Assembly (NCBI RefSeq): GCF_024199795.1
Contig: NZ_JANADK010000001.1
Coordinates: 1,364,001 to 1,428,000, forward strand
Direction of reading: 5' to 3'
DNA length: 64,000 bases
Origin: Bradyrhizobium sp. CCGB01
Lineage (GTDB): Bacteria > Pseudomonadota > Alphaproteobacteria > Rhizobiales > Xanthobacteraceae
Shown: positions 45,098-54,847 of the stretch, piece by piece
Numbering within the stretch: the stretch's first letter is position 1
Layout: each line of letters begins with the position of its first letter
The notes under the pieces: model-generated
What the model saw: the letters and a program-made list of their open reading frames with translations, nothing else
Told to the model about the DNA's origin: nothing
The model's database searches: none
Position numbers and translations under genes: made by a program

Positions 45098-46426
45098 CTA
45101 CGCACCTCCGCCGGGCTCCAGCGCTTCGCCCATCTCCAGCGGATGGGCCATGGTCTCGTGCAGCGCCTCGCGGTCGAGCTCGCCTTCGGAGATGCTGATG
45201 ACGACGCAGGCAACGCCGTTGCCGATCAGATTGGTCAGCGCGCGGCACTCGCTCATGAACTTGTCGATGCCGACCAGGATCGCGATCGACTGAATCGGGA
45301 TGTCGGGCACGATCGAGAGCGTCGCGGCGAGCGTGATGAAGCCGGCACCGGTCACGCCCGAGGCGCCCTTCGAGGTGATCATGGCGATGCCGAGGATGCC
45401 GAGCTCCTGCCAGATCGTCAGATGGGTGTTGGTCGCCTGCGCCAGGAACAGCGTCGCCAGCGTCATGTAGATGTTGGTGCCGTCGAGGTTGAAGCTGTAG
45501 CCGGTCGGAATGACGAGGCCGACCACCGAGCGCGAGGCGCCGAGATGCTCCATCTTCTGGATCATCTGCGGCAACACCGTCTCCGACGAGGAGGTGCCGA
45601 GCACGATCAGCAGCTCGTCCTTGATGTAGGCGATGAAACGCAGGATCGAGAAGCCGGCGAGCCGGGCGATCGCGCCCAGCACGATCAGCACGAACAGCAT
45701 GCTGGTCAGGTAGAACGTACCGATCAGGGCCGCGAGGTTGAGCAGCGAGCCGAGGCCGTAGGCGCCCACCGTGAAGGCCATCGCGCCGAACGCGCCGATC
45801 GGTGCGACGCGGACGATGATGCGGATGATGCCGAAGAACATCTTGGCGGCCTTGTCGATCGCCTCCGCGATGGGCTCGCCGGCCTTGCCGAGGAAGGCGA
45901 TGGCGAAGCCCGACAGGATCGAGATCAGCAGCACCTGGAGCAGGTCGCCGCGCGCGATCGCGCCGACATAGCTGTCGGGGATGATCGCCATCAGATGGGC
46001 GACGATGCCCTCTTCCTTGGCTTTGGTGACATAGGTCGCCACCGACTTCGGATCGATCGTGGCGGGATCGATGTTGAAGCCGTGGCCGGGCTGGAGGATC
46101 TCGCCGACCAGAAGGCCGACCGCCAGCGCGACGGTCGAGACCGTCTCGAAATAGATCAGCGACTTCAGCCCGACCCGGCCGACGCGCTTGAGATCGCCCA
46201 TCGAGGAGATGCCGTGCACCACGGTGCAGAAGATCACCGGCGCGATCATCATCTTGATCAGCGCGATGAAGCCGTCGCCGAGCGGTTTCAGCGCCTTGCC
46301 GAGATCGGGATAGAAGTAACCGATGAGCACTCCGAGCGCGATCGCGATCAGCACCTGGATGTAGAGGATCTTGTACCAGGGCTGATGCCGGCGATGGACG
46401 GCTGGCTGGATCGCGACTTGTGTCAT
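45098..46426 (-). CDS. dctA: C4-dicarboxylate transporter DctA
   Basis: Inner-membrane Na+/H+-coupled symporter for succinate, fumarate and malate, the main carbon supply in rhizobial symbiosis. The 442-residue product shows the DAACS family motifs: [20 protein letters not shown], the serine-rich hairpin [20 protein letters not shown], the [20 protein letters not shown] segment and [15 protein letters not shown]. The start at 46426 ([13 protein letters not shown]) gives standard length. No DctBD sensor/regulator pair is in the window, and I could not find a clear sigma-54 -24/-12 site in the 157-bp upstream region. Confidence 0.96.
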   Translation of the reverse strand: MTQVAIQPAVHRRHQPWYKILYIQVLIAIALGVLIGYFYPDLGKALKPLGDGFIALIKMMIAPVIFCTVVHGISSMGDLKRVGRVGLKSLIYFETVSTVALAVGLLVGEILQPGHGFNIDPATIDPKSVATYVTKAKEEGIVAHLMAIIPDSYVGAIARGDLLQVLLISILSGFAIAFLGKAGEPIAEAIDKAAKMFFGIIRIIVRVAPIGAFGAMAFTVGAYGLGSLLNLAALIGTFYLTSMLFVLIVLGAIARLAGFSILRFIAYIKDELLIVLGTSSSETVLPQMIQKMEHLGASRSVVGLVIPTGYSFNLDGTNIYMTLATLFLAQATNTHLTIWQELGILGIAMITSKGASGVTGAGFITLAATLSIVPDIPIQSIAILVGIDKFMSECRALTNLIGNGVACVVISISEGELDREALHETMAHPLEMGEALEPGGGA

Positions 46427-46446
46427 ATTGTGTGCCCCGGAACGCA

Positions 46447-46496
46447 TTGATCTTGCGGGATTTGAATCTTGCAAGCTTTGAATCTTGTATGTCTTG
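46447..46496. repeat. 16-bp tandem direct repeats in the dctA upstream region
   Basis: The octamer GAATCTTG occurs at 46464-46471 and 46480-46487, exactly 16 bp apart, with a degenerate copy (TGATCTTG) at 46448-46455. Flanking bases are partly shared, so the unit is about 16 bp repeated three times. The repeats lie 22-70 bp upstream of the dctA start, inside the divergent intergenic region shared with the nucleobase permease gene. Confidence 0.6.
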
Positions 46497-46583
46497 CATC
46501 ATGTGATGACCGCCGTAGAAGCGACAATCACATTTTTGTCGGATCGCACGAAGATCAATCGCTGCACCGCAACTGGGGGGAAC

Positions 46584-47903
46584 ATGACGATCGCAACGGG
46601 CTCGGACGAGCAAGGGCAGAGCTATTTTCCGCGCTGGAAGCTCAAGACCTCGGGCGTGATCATGCCGGAGGAGCGGCTGTCATGGGGCCAGACCGTCGTC
46701 TCCGGGCTCCAGCATTGCGTCGCCATGTCGGGCTCGACGATCATCGCGCCGCTGCTGATGGGGTTCGATCCCAATGTTGCGGTGCTGTTCTCCGGCATCG
46801 GCACGCTGATCTTCTTCGTCATCGTCGCGGGACGGGTGCCGAGCTATCTCGGCTCGAGCTTCGCGTTCATCGCCGTCGTCATCGCCGCCACCGGCTATGC
46901 CGGGCAGGGCCCGAATCCGAATCTCTCGGTCGCGCTCGGCGGCATCGTCGGCGCCGGCGTGCTCTACGGCGCGATCGCGCTGATCGTGATGTGGTCGGGC
47001 ATCGCTTGGGTCGAGCGGTTGATGCCGCCGGCCGTCACCGGCGCCGTGGTCGCCGCGATCGGCCTCAACCTCGCGCCCGTGGCGGTGAAGGCGGTGAGCG
47101 CCAATGGGTTCGACACCGGGATCGGGCTCGCGACCGTCCTGATGATCGGTGTGGTCGCCGTTGCCGCTCCCGGCCTGTGGCGCCGCCTGCCGATCATCCT
47201 CGGCGCGGTCGGCGGATATCTCTTGTACCTGCTGCTCGCGAACGGCCTCGGCTTCGGCAAGCCGATCGATTTTGCGCAGCTCTCGGCCGCGCCGTGGCTC
47301 GGCATGCCGAGCTTCACCGCGCCGACGTTCCAGGCCGATGCGATCTTCTTGATCGCGCCGGTCGCGGTCATTCTCGTCGCCGAGAACCTCGGTCACATCA
47401 AGGCCGTCGGCGCGATGACGGGCCGGAGCCTCGATGCCTATCTCGGCCGCGCCCTGTTCGCCGACAGTCTCGCCACCATCGTGGCCGCCTTTGGCGGTGG
47501 CACCGGCGTCACCACCTACGCCGAGAACATCGGCGTCATGGCGGCGACGAAGGTCTATTCGACCCTGCTGTTTGCCTTCGCGGCCACGGTGTCGATCCTG
47601 CTCGGCTTCTCGCCGAAATTCGGCGCGCTGATCCTGTCGATCCCGGGCCCCGTCATCGGCGGCCTCTCGATCGTGCTGTTCGGATTGATCGCGGCGATGG
47701 CGGGCCGGATCTGGGTCGAGAACAAGGTCGACTTTGCGAACCCAGCGAACCTGATCACCGTCGCCGTGGCGCTGACCGCGGGCGCCGGCGACCTCACGCT
47801 CAAGTTCGGGGCGTTTACGATCGGCGGCATCGGCACCGCAACCTTTGGCGCCATCATCCTGTACCAGATCCTGACCTCGTCGCTCGCCCGGCGCGCCGAA
47901 TGA
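46584..47903 (+). CDS. Uracil/xanthine permease (NCS2 family)
   Basis: Inner-membrane proton symporter for nucleobases, 439 residues with about 12-14 helices. NCS2 signatures: QHCVAMSGSTIIAPLLMGFD, SSFAFIAVVIAATGYAGQG, VAENLGHIKAVGAMTGRSLD and GGGTGVTTYAENIGVMAATK (the substrate/proton site region), then FGLIAAMAGRIWVE. It is closer in appearance to the RutG/UraA side (pyrimidine) than to typical purine permeases, but specificity is not certain. A GGGGGG ribosome-binding site precedes ATG 46584. It is divergent from dctA. Confidence 0.9.
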   Translation: MTIATGSDEQGQSYFPRWKLKTSGVIMPEERLSWGQTVVSGLQHCVAMSGSTIIAPLLMGFDPNVAVLFSGIGTLIFFVIVAGRVPSYLGSSFAFIAVVIAATGYAGQGPNPNLSVALGGIVGAGVLYGAIALIVMWSGIAWVERLMPPAVTGAVVAAIGLNLAPVAVKAVSANGFDTGIGLATVLMIGVVAVAAPGLWRRLPIILGAVGGYLLYLLLANGLGFGKPIDFAQLSAAPWLGMPSFTAPTFQADAIFLIAPVAVILVAENLGHIKAVGAMTGRSLDAYLGRALFADSLATIVAAFGGGTGVTTYAENIGVMAATKVYSTLLFAFAATVSILLGFSPKFGALILSIPGPVIGGLSIVLFGLIAAMAGRIWVENKVDFANPANLITVAVALTAGAGDLTLKFGAFTIGGIGTATFGAIILYQILTSSLARRAE

Positions 47904-47975
47904 ATCACAGCGATGCGCTGAGGGATGGAACAAAAAGCCGGTTCCGTCGATGATCAGGCATCCCGGAGAGAACTC

Positions 47976-48812
47976 ATGCCACAAACCGATCGCTCGACCT
48001 CGTTTCACTCGCGTCTCGTCGGCCAGTACGCGCTGGTAACAGGCGCCTCGCAAGGCATCGGCCGTGCCGTCGCCATCCGGCTCGCCCAGGAGGGCGCGAC
48101 CGTCGCCATCAACTACGTCGATCACCCCGAGAGGGCCGAAGAGTCGCTTGCGCTGGCACGAACGGCATCGAGCGATCGCGGCCACGGCAAGCTCGATCAT
48201 GTCGTCGTCAAGGCCGACGTCAGCAACGAGGAGGAGGTCGGCGCGATGTTCGAGACGATCCTGGCGCGCTGGAAGCGCCTCGACTGTCTCGTCAACAACG
48301 CCGGCTTCCAGCGGGAATCGCCGAGCGAGGCGCTCGACATCGAAACCTATCGCCGCATCATCGACGTCAATCTGAACGGCGCCGTGCTCTGCGCGCAGAA
48401 GGCGCTCGCCCATTTCGTCGCGCGCGGCGCAGGCGGCAGCATCATCAATTGCTCCAGCGTCCACCAGATCGTCCCGAAGCCCGGGTATCTCGCTTATTCG
48501 ATCAGCAAGGGGGGCATGGCCAATCTGACGCGCACGCTGGCACTGGAATTCGCCGGCCGCGGCATTCGCGTCAATGCGGTCGGGCCGGGCGCAATCGACA
48601 CGCCGATCAACGCGGCCTGGACCGGCGATCCCGCAAAACGCGGCGTCGTCACCGGCCACATCCCGCTCGGCCGCGTCGGCACGCCGGAAGAGATCGCCGC
48701 CGTGTTCGCCTTCCTCGCCTCTGACGATGCGAGCTACATCACGGGCCAGACCCTCTATGCCTGCGGAGGTCTGACGCTGTTTCCCGAATTCCGCGAGAAT
48801 TGGGCAAGCTAG
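47976..48812 (+). CDS. Short-chain dehydrogenase/reductase (glucose 1-dehydrogenase-like)
   Basis: The 278-residue classical SDR has the cofactor motif TGASQGIGRA, NNAGFQ, the catalytic Ser in CSSVHQIVPKPG, and YSISK (Tyr-x-x-x-Lys); the end is SYITGQTLYACGGLTLFP. The acidic-free region after the first beta strand (NYVDHPE) leaves NAD versus NADP preference open. ATG 47976 has GGAGAG upstream. It follows the nucleobase permease gene by 72 bp and may share its transcript. The substrate is unknown. Confidence 0.9.
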   Translation: MPQTDRSTSFHSRLVGQYALVTGASQGIGRAVAIRLAQEGATVAINYVDHPERAEESLALARTASSDRGHGKLDHVVVKADVSNEEEVGAMFETILARWKRLDCLVNNAGFQRESPSEALDIETYRRIIDVNLNGAVLCAQKALAHFVARGAGGSIINCSSVHQIVPKPGYLAYSISKGGMANLTRTLALEFAGRGIRVNAVGPGAIDTPINAAWTGDPAKRGVVTGHIPLGRVGTPEEIAAVFAFLASDDASYITGQTLYACGGLTLFPEFRENWAS

Positions 48813-49310
48813 GGCGCGTACCGATGAACCCGCGCTGTAATCAGGGCGCGTATAAGGTCCGCTGCGCCTCTCATAGCGGTCCGCGCGAAAAAGGGTGGCG
48901 ACTTCATCTTGTACAACCGCCAAGTTGCACCAAATCCGCTGCCCCGGCTGAATCGGTCAGAGCAGTTGTCGATACACGCCGCGCTTTCTGGACATGACCG
49001 GCTGACCTCCTCCAGACTTCGTGCTACCGTACCACTCGCTCCGATCGTGCGGTTATACCTTCTTGAAGTGTATAGACCGTTCATTAGCTCAGCCCGAGTG
49101 CGGTTCTGCCAGAGAAGGTCATGAACCGGCGATCGAAGCCGTAATCTCTCACATACTTCGTCGGTTGAGACGAAGCGTCGTTAGAGCATGATCGCGTTGT
49201 CGCTCAGCGCCGACGCAAAACTCCATATTCGCTCTTACGCGTGTGCAAGCAGATCGTCTCCAACTCCGCGGCAGAGCCCTGAGGCCGCCGCTCGAATCAA
49301 GGAGGAACCA
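48813..49310. other. Non-coding stretch between the SDR and secreted orphan genes
   Basis: About 500 bp without a convincing gene on either strand: short open frames have no recognisable similarity, and base composition is visibly less GC-biased than in the flanking genes. It presumably contains the promoter for the gene at 49311. I see no tRNA, transposase remnant or clear inverted repeat. Confidence 0.5.
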
Positions 49311-49877
49311 ATGGAGTCCATTAACCTGGATACAGTCGTTACACCCACCGCAGCGATGAGGTTTGCCAAAACAGCGGCGTTGGTCGCGGGGCTCGTGGTC
49401 TTTGCCCCCGCGGCTATTCAGGGTGAACCGATTGAAAAGAAGGGTACCACGCCCTACGTCACGCACTTCATTTTTCGACCCTTGATGAGCATTGACACAG
49501 CCGAACTCGGCAAAGCCACCACGCTGGAGGCGGTCGGGACCACCCAAAATATGAAGGGAGAGAAGATGCTGGACAAGATGTCCGCACGTTGCGTAGCGCT
49601 GAATGTTTCGTCAGGTGACAAGAAATACATCGACGGCGCCTGCGTGTTGGCCGACAGCGACGGCGACAAGATTTTCTCGACTTTCGATACTCGCGACCTC
49701 GATAAGTCGCAGCCGAAGATGGATTGTGGCACCCATATTATCACCGGCGGTACCGGAAAGTATAAGGGGATCACCGGGAGCGAGCCATTTGCTTGCATAG
49801 CCATGCCTGCGCTGGCCGGGTCCGGCGATTATTTTGCAATGGACATCCCGCACAACACATCGTGGGAAATCAAATGA
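49311..49877 (+). CDS. Small secreted protein of unknown function
   Basis: A 188-residue orphan. A strong Shine-Dalgarno sequence (AAGGAGGAACC) directly precedes ATG 49311. Residues ~20-38 (KTAALVAGLVVFAPAAIQG) form a signal-peptide-like helix, so export is likely. The mature part is predicted beta-rich with four cysteines (ARCVAL, GACVLAD, MDCGTH, FACIAM) that could form two disulfides, and a Gly-rich stretch ITGGTGKYKGITG resembling a motif of allene-oxide-cyclase-barrel/dirigent-like and DUF3224-type proteins. That resemblance is a weak inference. A clear terminator follows, so it is a single-gene unit. Its codon use is less GC-rich than that of neighbouring genes. Confidence 0.7.
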   Translation: MESINLDTVVTPTAAMRFAKTAALVAGLVVFAPAAIQGEPIEKKGTTPYVTHFIFRPLMSIDTAELGKATTLEAVGTTQNMKGEKMLDKMSARCVALNVSSGDKKYIDGACVLADSDGDKIFSTFDTRDLDKSQPKMDCGTHIITGGTGKYKGITGSEPFACIAMPALAGSGDYFAMDIPHNTSWEIK

Positions 49878-49938
49878 TGCGAAGTTTGATGTTCCCCTAG
49901 AAACCCGGACACAGACCCCGGGAATCAATCACTGAACG

Positions 49939-49969
49939 AGAGCCCGGCCCACCAGCGGGGCTCTTTTTT
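49939..49969 (+). terminator. Intrinsic terminator after the secreted orphan
   Basis: Stem AGAGCCC (49939-49945) with GGGCTCT (49958-49964), 12-base loop, followed by a run of six T (49964-49969). It lies 62 bp after the stop at 49877. Confidence 0.85.
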
Positions 49970-50107
49970 GGATTCACGCGCGCAGGCGCCACGCCGTACC
50001 GCGCCGGCTTCATCCACGCGATACCGTGCCCGACAATGTGATGCTCTTGCGTCGGAGCGCCCGCAGCACATCTGGCAAAAGCGGGCAGCGCAGACTACAT
50101 CTGCGCC

Positions 50108-50929
50108 ATGACAAATGCTCCGCTGGCAAACCCTCCGCTCCAGGATTTCATTGGCCGGCACGAAAATCTGTTCGTGCTGACCGGTGCCGGCTGCAGCACC
50201 AATTCGGGCATTCCCGACTACCGCGACGGCCACGGCAACTGGAAGCGGACCCAGCCGGTCAATTTCCAGGCCTTCATGTCGGAAGAGCACACGCGCCAGC
50301 GCTATTGGGCGCGCAGCCTGATCGGCTGGCGGCGCTTCGGCCAGGCCAGGCCGAACGATGCGCACCATGCGCTGGCCCGGCTCGAGGCGAACGGGCAATG
50401 CGGGATGCTGCTGACCCAGAACGTCGACCGGCTGCATCAATCCGCCGGCCACCGGCAGGTGATCGATTTGCACGGCCGGCTCGATCTGGTCCGCTGCATG
50501 GGCTGCGGCCGCAAGACCCCGCGCAACGAATTCCAGGACGCGCTTGGCCGTGCCAATGCGGAATGGCTGACGCTCGACGCTGCGGACGCGCCGGACGGCG
50601 ACGCCGACCTCGAGCACGCGGATTTCTCGTCGTTCAAGGTGCCAGCCTGCGAAGCCTGCGGCGGCATCCTCAAGCCTGACGTCGTGTTCTTCGGCGAGAA
50701 CGTGCCCCGCGACGTCGTCGCCACCGCGCACGATCATCTGGCGCAGGCCGATGCCATGCTGATCGTCGGCTCCTCGCTGATGGTCTATTCCGGTTTCCGC
50801 TTCGTGCAGGCTGCGGCGAAACGGCAGATTCCGATCGCGGCGGTCAATCTCGGCCGCACCCGCGCCGACGATCTCCTGACGCTCAAGGTCGAGGAGCGCT
50901 GCGAAGCGGCGCTTGCATTCCTGCTCTGA
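50108..50929 (+). CDS. NAD-dependent protein deacylase, sirtuin (Sir2) family
   Basis: Removes acyl groups from lysine using NAD. The 273-residue product has VLTGAGCSTNSGIPDYRD (NAD site), TQNVDRLHQSAGHRQVIDLH with the catalytic His in DLHG, a four-Cys zinc site (RCMGCGRK and ACEACGG) and LKPDVVFFGENVP, then VGSSLMVYSG and AAVNLGRT. The GAGxSTxSGIPDYR form is typical of SIRT4-like class II sirtuins. It stands between a terminator and the hydantoinase operon, with 139 bp before hyuA; co-transcription with hyuA is possible but not shown. Confidence 0.94.
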   Translation: MTNAPLANPPLQDFIGRHENLFVLTGAGCSTNSGIPDYRDGHGNWKRTQPVNFQAFMSEEHTRQRYWARSLIGWRRFGQARPNDAHHALARLEANGQCGMLLTQNVDRLHQSAGHRQVIDLHGRLDLVRCMGCGRKTPRNEFQDALGRANAEWLTLDAADAPDGDADLEHADFSSFKVPACEACGGILKPDVVFFGENVPRDVVATAHDHLAQADAMLIVGSSLMVYSGFRFVQAAAKRQIPIAAVNLGRTRADDLLTLKVEERCEAALAFLL

Positions 50930-51068
50930 TCAGGCGCGACGCCGACACGTCTTGCCTATTGCATGGGTGCCAAGCAGAATAGCCGGGCGCAGCGCTTTCG
51001 CGTGCTGGATGGCACGGAAATTGCTGCGTTTTCGCCCAGGGTTCTGACGATCAGCCGGAGAATTTGGA

Positions 51069-53153
51069 ATGCTTGAGGGAGCCGAAGTGCGGCTTGCCGT
51101 TGATATTGGTGGCACGTTCACCGACATCGTGCTGGACGTGGGCGAGGTGCGCAAAACCCGCAAGGTGCTGACGACGCCGCAGCGCCCCGAACAGGCGGTG
51201 CTGGACGGCATGCGGCTCATTCTCACCGACGCCCGCGCGCATATCAGCGACATCGACGTCTTCATTCACGGCACGACGCTCGCGACCAATGCGATCATCG
51301 AGCGGCGCGGCGCCAGGACAGCGCTGATCGCGACCGACGGCTTTCGCGACGTGCTCGATATCGGCACCGAGAGCCGCTATGATCAATATGATCTCAGCAT
51401 CGACAAGCCGAAGCCGCTGACACCGCGCAGCCTGCGCTTTACCGTGCCCGAGCGCATCGATGCGCACGGCGCCGTCCGCCTCCCGCTGGACGAAGCTGCT
51501 GTCCGTGCACTCGCGCCAAAATTGCGTGAGCTGAAGGTCGAGAGCGTGGCGATCGCCTTCCTGCACTCTTACGCCAATCCCGAGCATGAGCGGCGCGCCG
51601 CCGCGATCCTCGGTGAGGAAATGCCCGGCATCTCCGTGACGGTGTCGTCTGCGGTGTGTCCGGAGATCCGCGAATATGAGCGCACGTCCACCGCGGTCGC
51701 CAACGCCTATGTGCAACCCCTGATCGACGGTTACCTCGCCCGCATGGCGGATGCCCTGCAGGTCGAGCAGTTCCGCGGCGCCATCTATCTCGTCACCTCC
51801 GGCGGCGGCGTCACCTCGATCGAGACTGCGCGGCGCTTTCCGGTGCGGCTCGTCGAGTCCGGTCCGGCCGGCGGCGCGATCTTCTCGGCGCAGATCGCAG
51901 CGCGGCTCGGCGAGAGCAAGGTGCTGTCCTTCGACATGGGCGGCACCACCGCAAAGATCTGCCTGATCGAAAAATACCAGCCCGAGACTTCGCGCGTGTT
52001 CGAGGTCGATCGTGCTGCGCGCTTCCTCAAGGGCTCCGGCCTGCCGGTGCGTATTCCCGTGATCGAGATGGTCGAGATCGGCGCCGGTGGCGGCTCGATC
52101 GCGCATGTCGATGCGATGAAGCGCGTCACCGTCGGTCCGGAGAGTGCCTCGTCGGAGCCGGGACCTGCCTGCTATGGCCGTGGCGGCCAGCGTCCCGCCG
52201 TGACGGATGCCGACGTTGCGCTCGGCATGATCGATCCCGACGCCTTTGCCGGCGGCACGATCAAGCTCAGCCCGGAGCTTTCGAAGGAGGCGCTGCTGCG
52301 CGCCGTCGGCGAGCCGCTGGGGCTGTCGGCGGAAACCGCGGCCTATGCGGTGCACGAGGTCGTCTGCGAGAACATGGCGAGTGCGGCACGCGTGCACGCG
52401 GTCGAGCGCGGTGAAATCGTCGGCCAGCACACGCTGATCGCCTTCGGCGGCGCCGCGCCGCTACATGCGGCGCGCGTCGCCGAGAAGATCGGCGTCTCCC
52501 GGGTGATCGTACCGTCGAATGCCGGCGTCGGCTCGGCGGTCGGATTCCTCGCTGCTCCCATTGCCTATGAGCTGGTGCGCAGCCGTCACGTCCGGCTCGA
52601 CGATTTCGACACCGAAGCGGTCTCCGACCTCTTGCAGGAAATGGTGACTGAAGCCCGCGCGCTGGTCGAGCCGGGCGCGGCCGGTGCGCCGGTGCGCGAG
52701 CGCCGCGCCGCCTTCATGCGCTATGTCGGACAGGGCCACGAGATCACGGTCGAATTGCCGAACCGGCGGCTGACGTCGGCCGATCTCGCCGGCCTGCGCC
52801 AGAAGTTCGAGGCCGACTATTCGGCGATGTTCGAGCGGCCGATCCCGGGCGCCGCGATCGAGGTGTTGAGCTGGTCGGTGCTTGCGACCACCGAGGCGCG
52901 CAATCCGTCCACGGTCGCGGCCGTGACGCGCAAGCCTGCCGGCAAGGCCGTCGGCAGCAGAAAGTTCTTCGACGGCCGGGCGGGCGAGGTGATCGAGATC
53001 CCGCTTTATCGCCGCGAGGACATGGCGCCCGGCGCGACCATTGCCGGTCCCGCCGTGATCGCCGAGGACGAAACCTCCACCTTTATCTCCACCAGTTTTG
53101 ACGCCCATATCGACGGTGCCGGCAGCATCGTCATGGAACGGAAGGCGGCCTGA
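51069..53153 (+). CDS. hyuA: Hydantoinase/oxoprolinase family protein, subunit A
   Basis: ATP-dependent ring-opening of 5-oxoproline or N-substituted hydantoins; subunit A binds ATP with an actin-like fold. The 694-residue product has LAVDIGGTFTDIVLDVGEVR (phosphate loop), IHGTTLATNAIIERRGARTA, YLVTSGGGVTSIETARRFPV, LSFDMGGTTAKICLI, GPESASSEPGPACYGRGG and FGGAAPLHAARVAEKIGV, all diagnostic of HyuA. Subunit B follows two bases after the stop. The downstream TRAP transporter genes suggest that the substrate is an acidic compound taken up from outside. Confidence 0.94.
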   Translation: MLEGAEVRLAVDIGGTFTDIVLDVGEVRKTRKVLTTPQRPEQAVLDGMRLILTDARAHISDIDVFIHGTTLATNAIIERRGARTALIATDGFRDVLDIGTESRYDQYDLSIDKPKPLTPRSLRFTVPERIDAHGAVRLPLDEAAVRALAPKLRELKVESVAIAFLHSYANPEHERRAAAILGEEMPGISVTVSSAVCPEIREYERTSTAVANAYVQPLIDGYLARMADALQVEQFRGAIYLVTSGGGVTSIETARRFPVRLVESGPAGGAIFSAQIAARLGESKVLSFDMGGTTAKICLIEKYQPETSRVFEVDRAARFLKGSGLPVRIPVIEMVEIGAGGGSIAHVDAMKRVTVGPESASSEPGPACYGRGGQRPAVTDADVALGMIDPDAFAGGTIKLSPELSKEALLRAVGEPLGLSAETAAYAVHEVVCENMASAARVHAVERGEIVGQHTLIAFGGAAPLHAARVAEKIGVSRVIVPSNAGVGSAVGFLAAPIAYELVRSRHVRLDDFDTEAVSDLLQEMVTEARALVEPGAAGAPVRERRAAFMRYVGQGHEITVELPNRRLTSADLAGLRQKFEADYSAMFERPIPGAAIEVLSWSVLATTEARNPSTVAAVTRKPAGKAVGSRKFFDGRAGEVIEIPLYRREDMAPGATIAGPAVIAEDETSTFISTSFDAHIDGAGSIVMERKAA

Positions 53154-53155
53154 TC

Positions 53156-54814
53156 ATGAGCAAGGCAAATGGCGCGAGCCTGATCGACCTTCAGATCATG
53201 TGGCACCGGCTGATCGCCGTGGTCGAGGAGCAGGCGCAGGTGCTGCTCCGCACCGCCTTCAGTCCGATCGTGCGCGAATGCGGCGACCTCTCCGCCGGCG
53301 TGTTCGACCTCAAGGGCCGGATGCTGGCGCAGGCGGTGACCGGCACGCCCGGTCACGTCAACTCGATGGCGGAGTCGGTCAAGCACTTCATCGCGCATTT
53401 CCCGATCGAGACGATGAAGGAGGGCGACGCCTACATCACCAACGATCCCTGGATGGGCACCGGCCATCTCAACGACTTCGTCGTCACCACGCCCTGCTTC
53501 AAGGACGGCAAGCCGGTGGCGCTGTTCTCCTGCACCAGCCATCTCATGGACATCGGCGGCATCGGCTTCGGGCCTGACGCCACCGACGTGTTCATGGAGG
53601 GGCTCTACATCCCCATGCTGAAGCTGATCGACCAGGGCGTCGTCAACGAGACGTTGATGGCGATGATCCGCACCAACACGCGGCTGCCGATCGACACCGA
53701 GGGCGACACCTATTCGCTCGCCGGCTGCAACGACGTCGGCTGCGAGCGCCTGGTCGAGATGATGACCGAGTTCGGCATCGATACGCTCGACGAGATCGGC
53801 GACTACATCTGCGACCGCTCGCGCGAGGCGGTGCTGGCCGAGATCGCCAAATTGCCGAAGGGCAGCTGGCGCAACACCATGGTTGTCGACGGCTATGACG
53901 CGCCGGTCACGCTGGCGGCGACGCTGACGATCTCGGACGAAGGCATCCACGTCGATTTCGACGGCACCTCGGCTGCCTCCAAATTCGGCATCAACGTGCC
54001 CCTGTCCTACACCACGGCTTACACCGTGTTCGGCCTCGGCTGCGTCGTTGCCTCGCAGATCCCGAACAATGCCGGCTCGCTCTCGCCGCTGACGGTGTCG
54101 GCGCCGGCGGGCGCGATCCTGAATGCGCCGAAACCCGCGCCGGTCGCCTCGCGCCACATCATCGGCCAGATGCTGCCGGACGTCGTGTTCGGCTGCCTGC
54201 GCCAGATCATTCCCGAGCGCGTGCCGGCGGAAGGCACCTCCTGCCTGTGGAATCTCAACGTGCGCGGACAGACCCGCAGCGGCGTCGGCGGCAATTACGG
54301 GTTCTCGATGGCGGTGACTTCGAATGGCGGCACCGGCGCGCGTTTCGGCAAGGACGGGCTGTCGGCGACCGCCTATCCCAGCGGCGTGCGCGGCACGCCG
54401 GTCGAGATCGCGGAGACGCAGACGCCGCTGATCTTCTGGCGCAAGGAACTGCGTCCGGATTCCGGCGGGGCAGGGCGCACCCGCGGCGGTCTCGGCCAGA
54501 TCATCGAGGTCGGCAGCGGCGTCGATGCGCCGTTCGACATCCTGGCCGCGTTCGATCGCATCGATCATCCGCCGCGCGGACGCGATGGCGGCCAGAACGG
54601 CGAGGCCGGCTATGTCGGGTTGAAGTCCGGCAAGAAGCTGCGCGGCAAAGGCTTCCAGCAGGTGCCGCCGGACGACCGGTTGGTGGTGCTCACGCCAGGC
54701 GGCGCCGGCATCGGTGCTCCGACCGAGCGTGATCGCGCGGCGGTCAAGGACGACATCGACAGCGGCTTCGTGTCTTCAGAGAACGCAGCAGAGGTTTATG
54801 GGTACGCGCGCTGA
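53156..54814 (+). CDS. hyuB: Hydantoinase/oxoprolinase family protein, subunit B
   Basis: Catalytic partner of subunit A. The 552-residue product has the HyuB signatures: IMWHRLIAVVEEQAQVLLRT, SPIVRECGDLSAGVFD, NDPWMGTGHLNDFVVTTPCF, NVPLSYTTAYTVFGL and SGGAGRTRGGLGQ. The zinc-site Asp/His region TGHLND is intact. It is directly downstream of hyuA and upstream of dctP, in one direction with short gaps. Confidence 0.94.
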   Translation: MSKANGASLIDLQIMWHRLIAVVEEQAQVLLRTAFSPIVRECGDLSAGVFDLKGRMLAQAVTGTPGHVNSMAESVKHFIAHFPIETMKEGDAYITNDPWMGTGHLNDFVVTTPCFKDGKPVALFSCTSHLMDIGGIGFGPDATDVFMEGLYIPMLKLIDQGVVNETLMAMIRTNTRLPIDTEGDTYSLAGCNDVGCERLVEMMTEFGIDTLDEIGDYICDRSREAVLAEIAKLPKGSWRNTMVVDGYDAPVTLAATLTISDEGIHVDFDGTSAASKFGINVPLSYTTAYTVFGLGCVVASQIPNNAGSLSPLTVSAPAGAILNAPKPAPVASRHIIGQMLPDVVFGCLRQIIPERVPAEGTSCLWNLNVRGQTRSGVGGNYGFSMAVTSNGGTGARFGKDGLSATAYPSGVRGTPVEIAETQTPLIFWRKELRPDSGGAGRTRGGLGQIIEVGSGVDAPFDILAAFDRIDHPPRGRDGGQNGEAGYVGLKSGKKLRGKGFQQVPPDDRLVVLTPGGAGIGAPTERDRAAVKDDIDSGFVSSENAAEVYGYAR

Positions 54815-54847
54815 TGCGTCAGTGCGTTTGGTCAACGGAGGGGCTCA

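Noticed and set aside
46427..46583. Sigma-54 promoter for dctA
   Set aside because: Searched the dctA upstream region on the minus strand for GG-N10-GC in a -24/-12 context; no convincing match, so none is annotated.
46680..48923. 747-codon minus-strand frame across the nucleobase permease and SDR genes
   Set aside because: It spans two unrelated sense genes with clear motifs; the antisense product has no domain and is dominated by Asp/Arg/Gly/His.
49080..49130. Sequence ATTAGCTCAG resembling a tRNA D-arm start
   Set aside because: No acceptor stem, anticodon arm or T-arm could be assembled around it.
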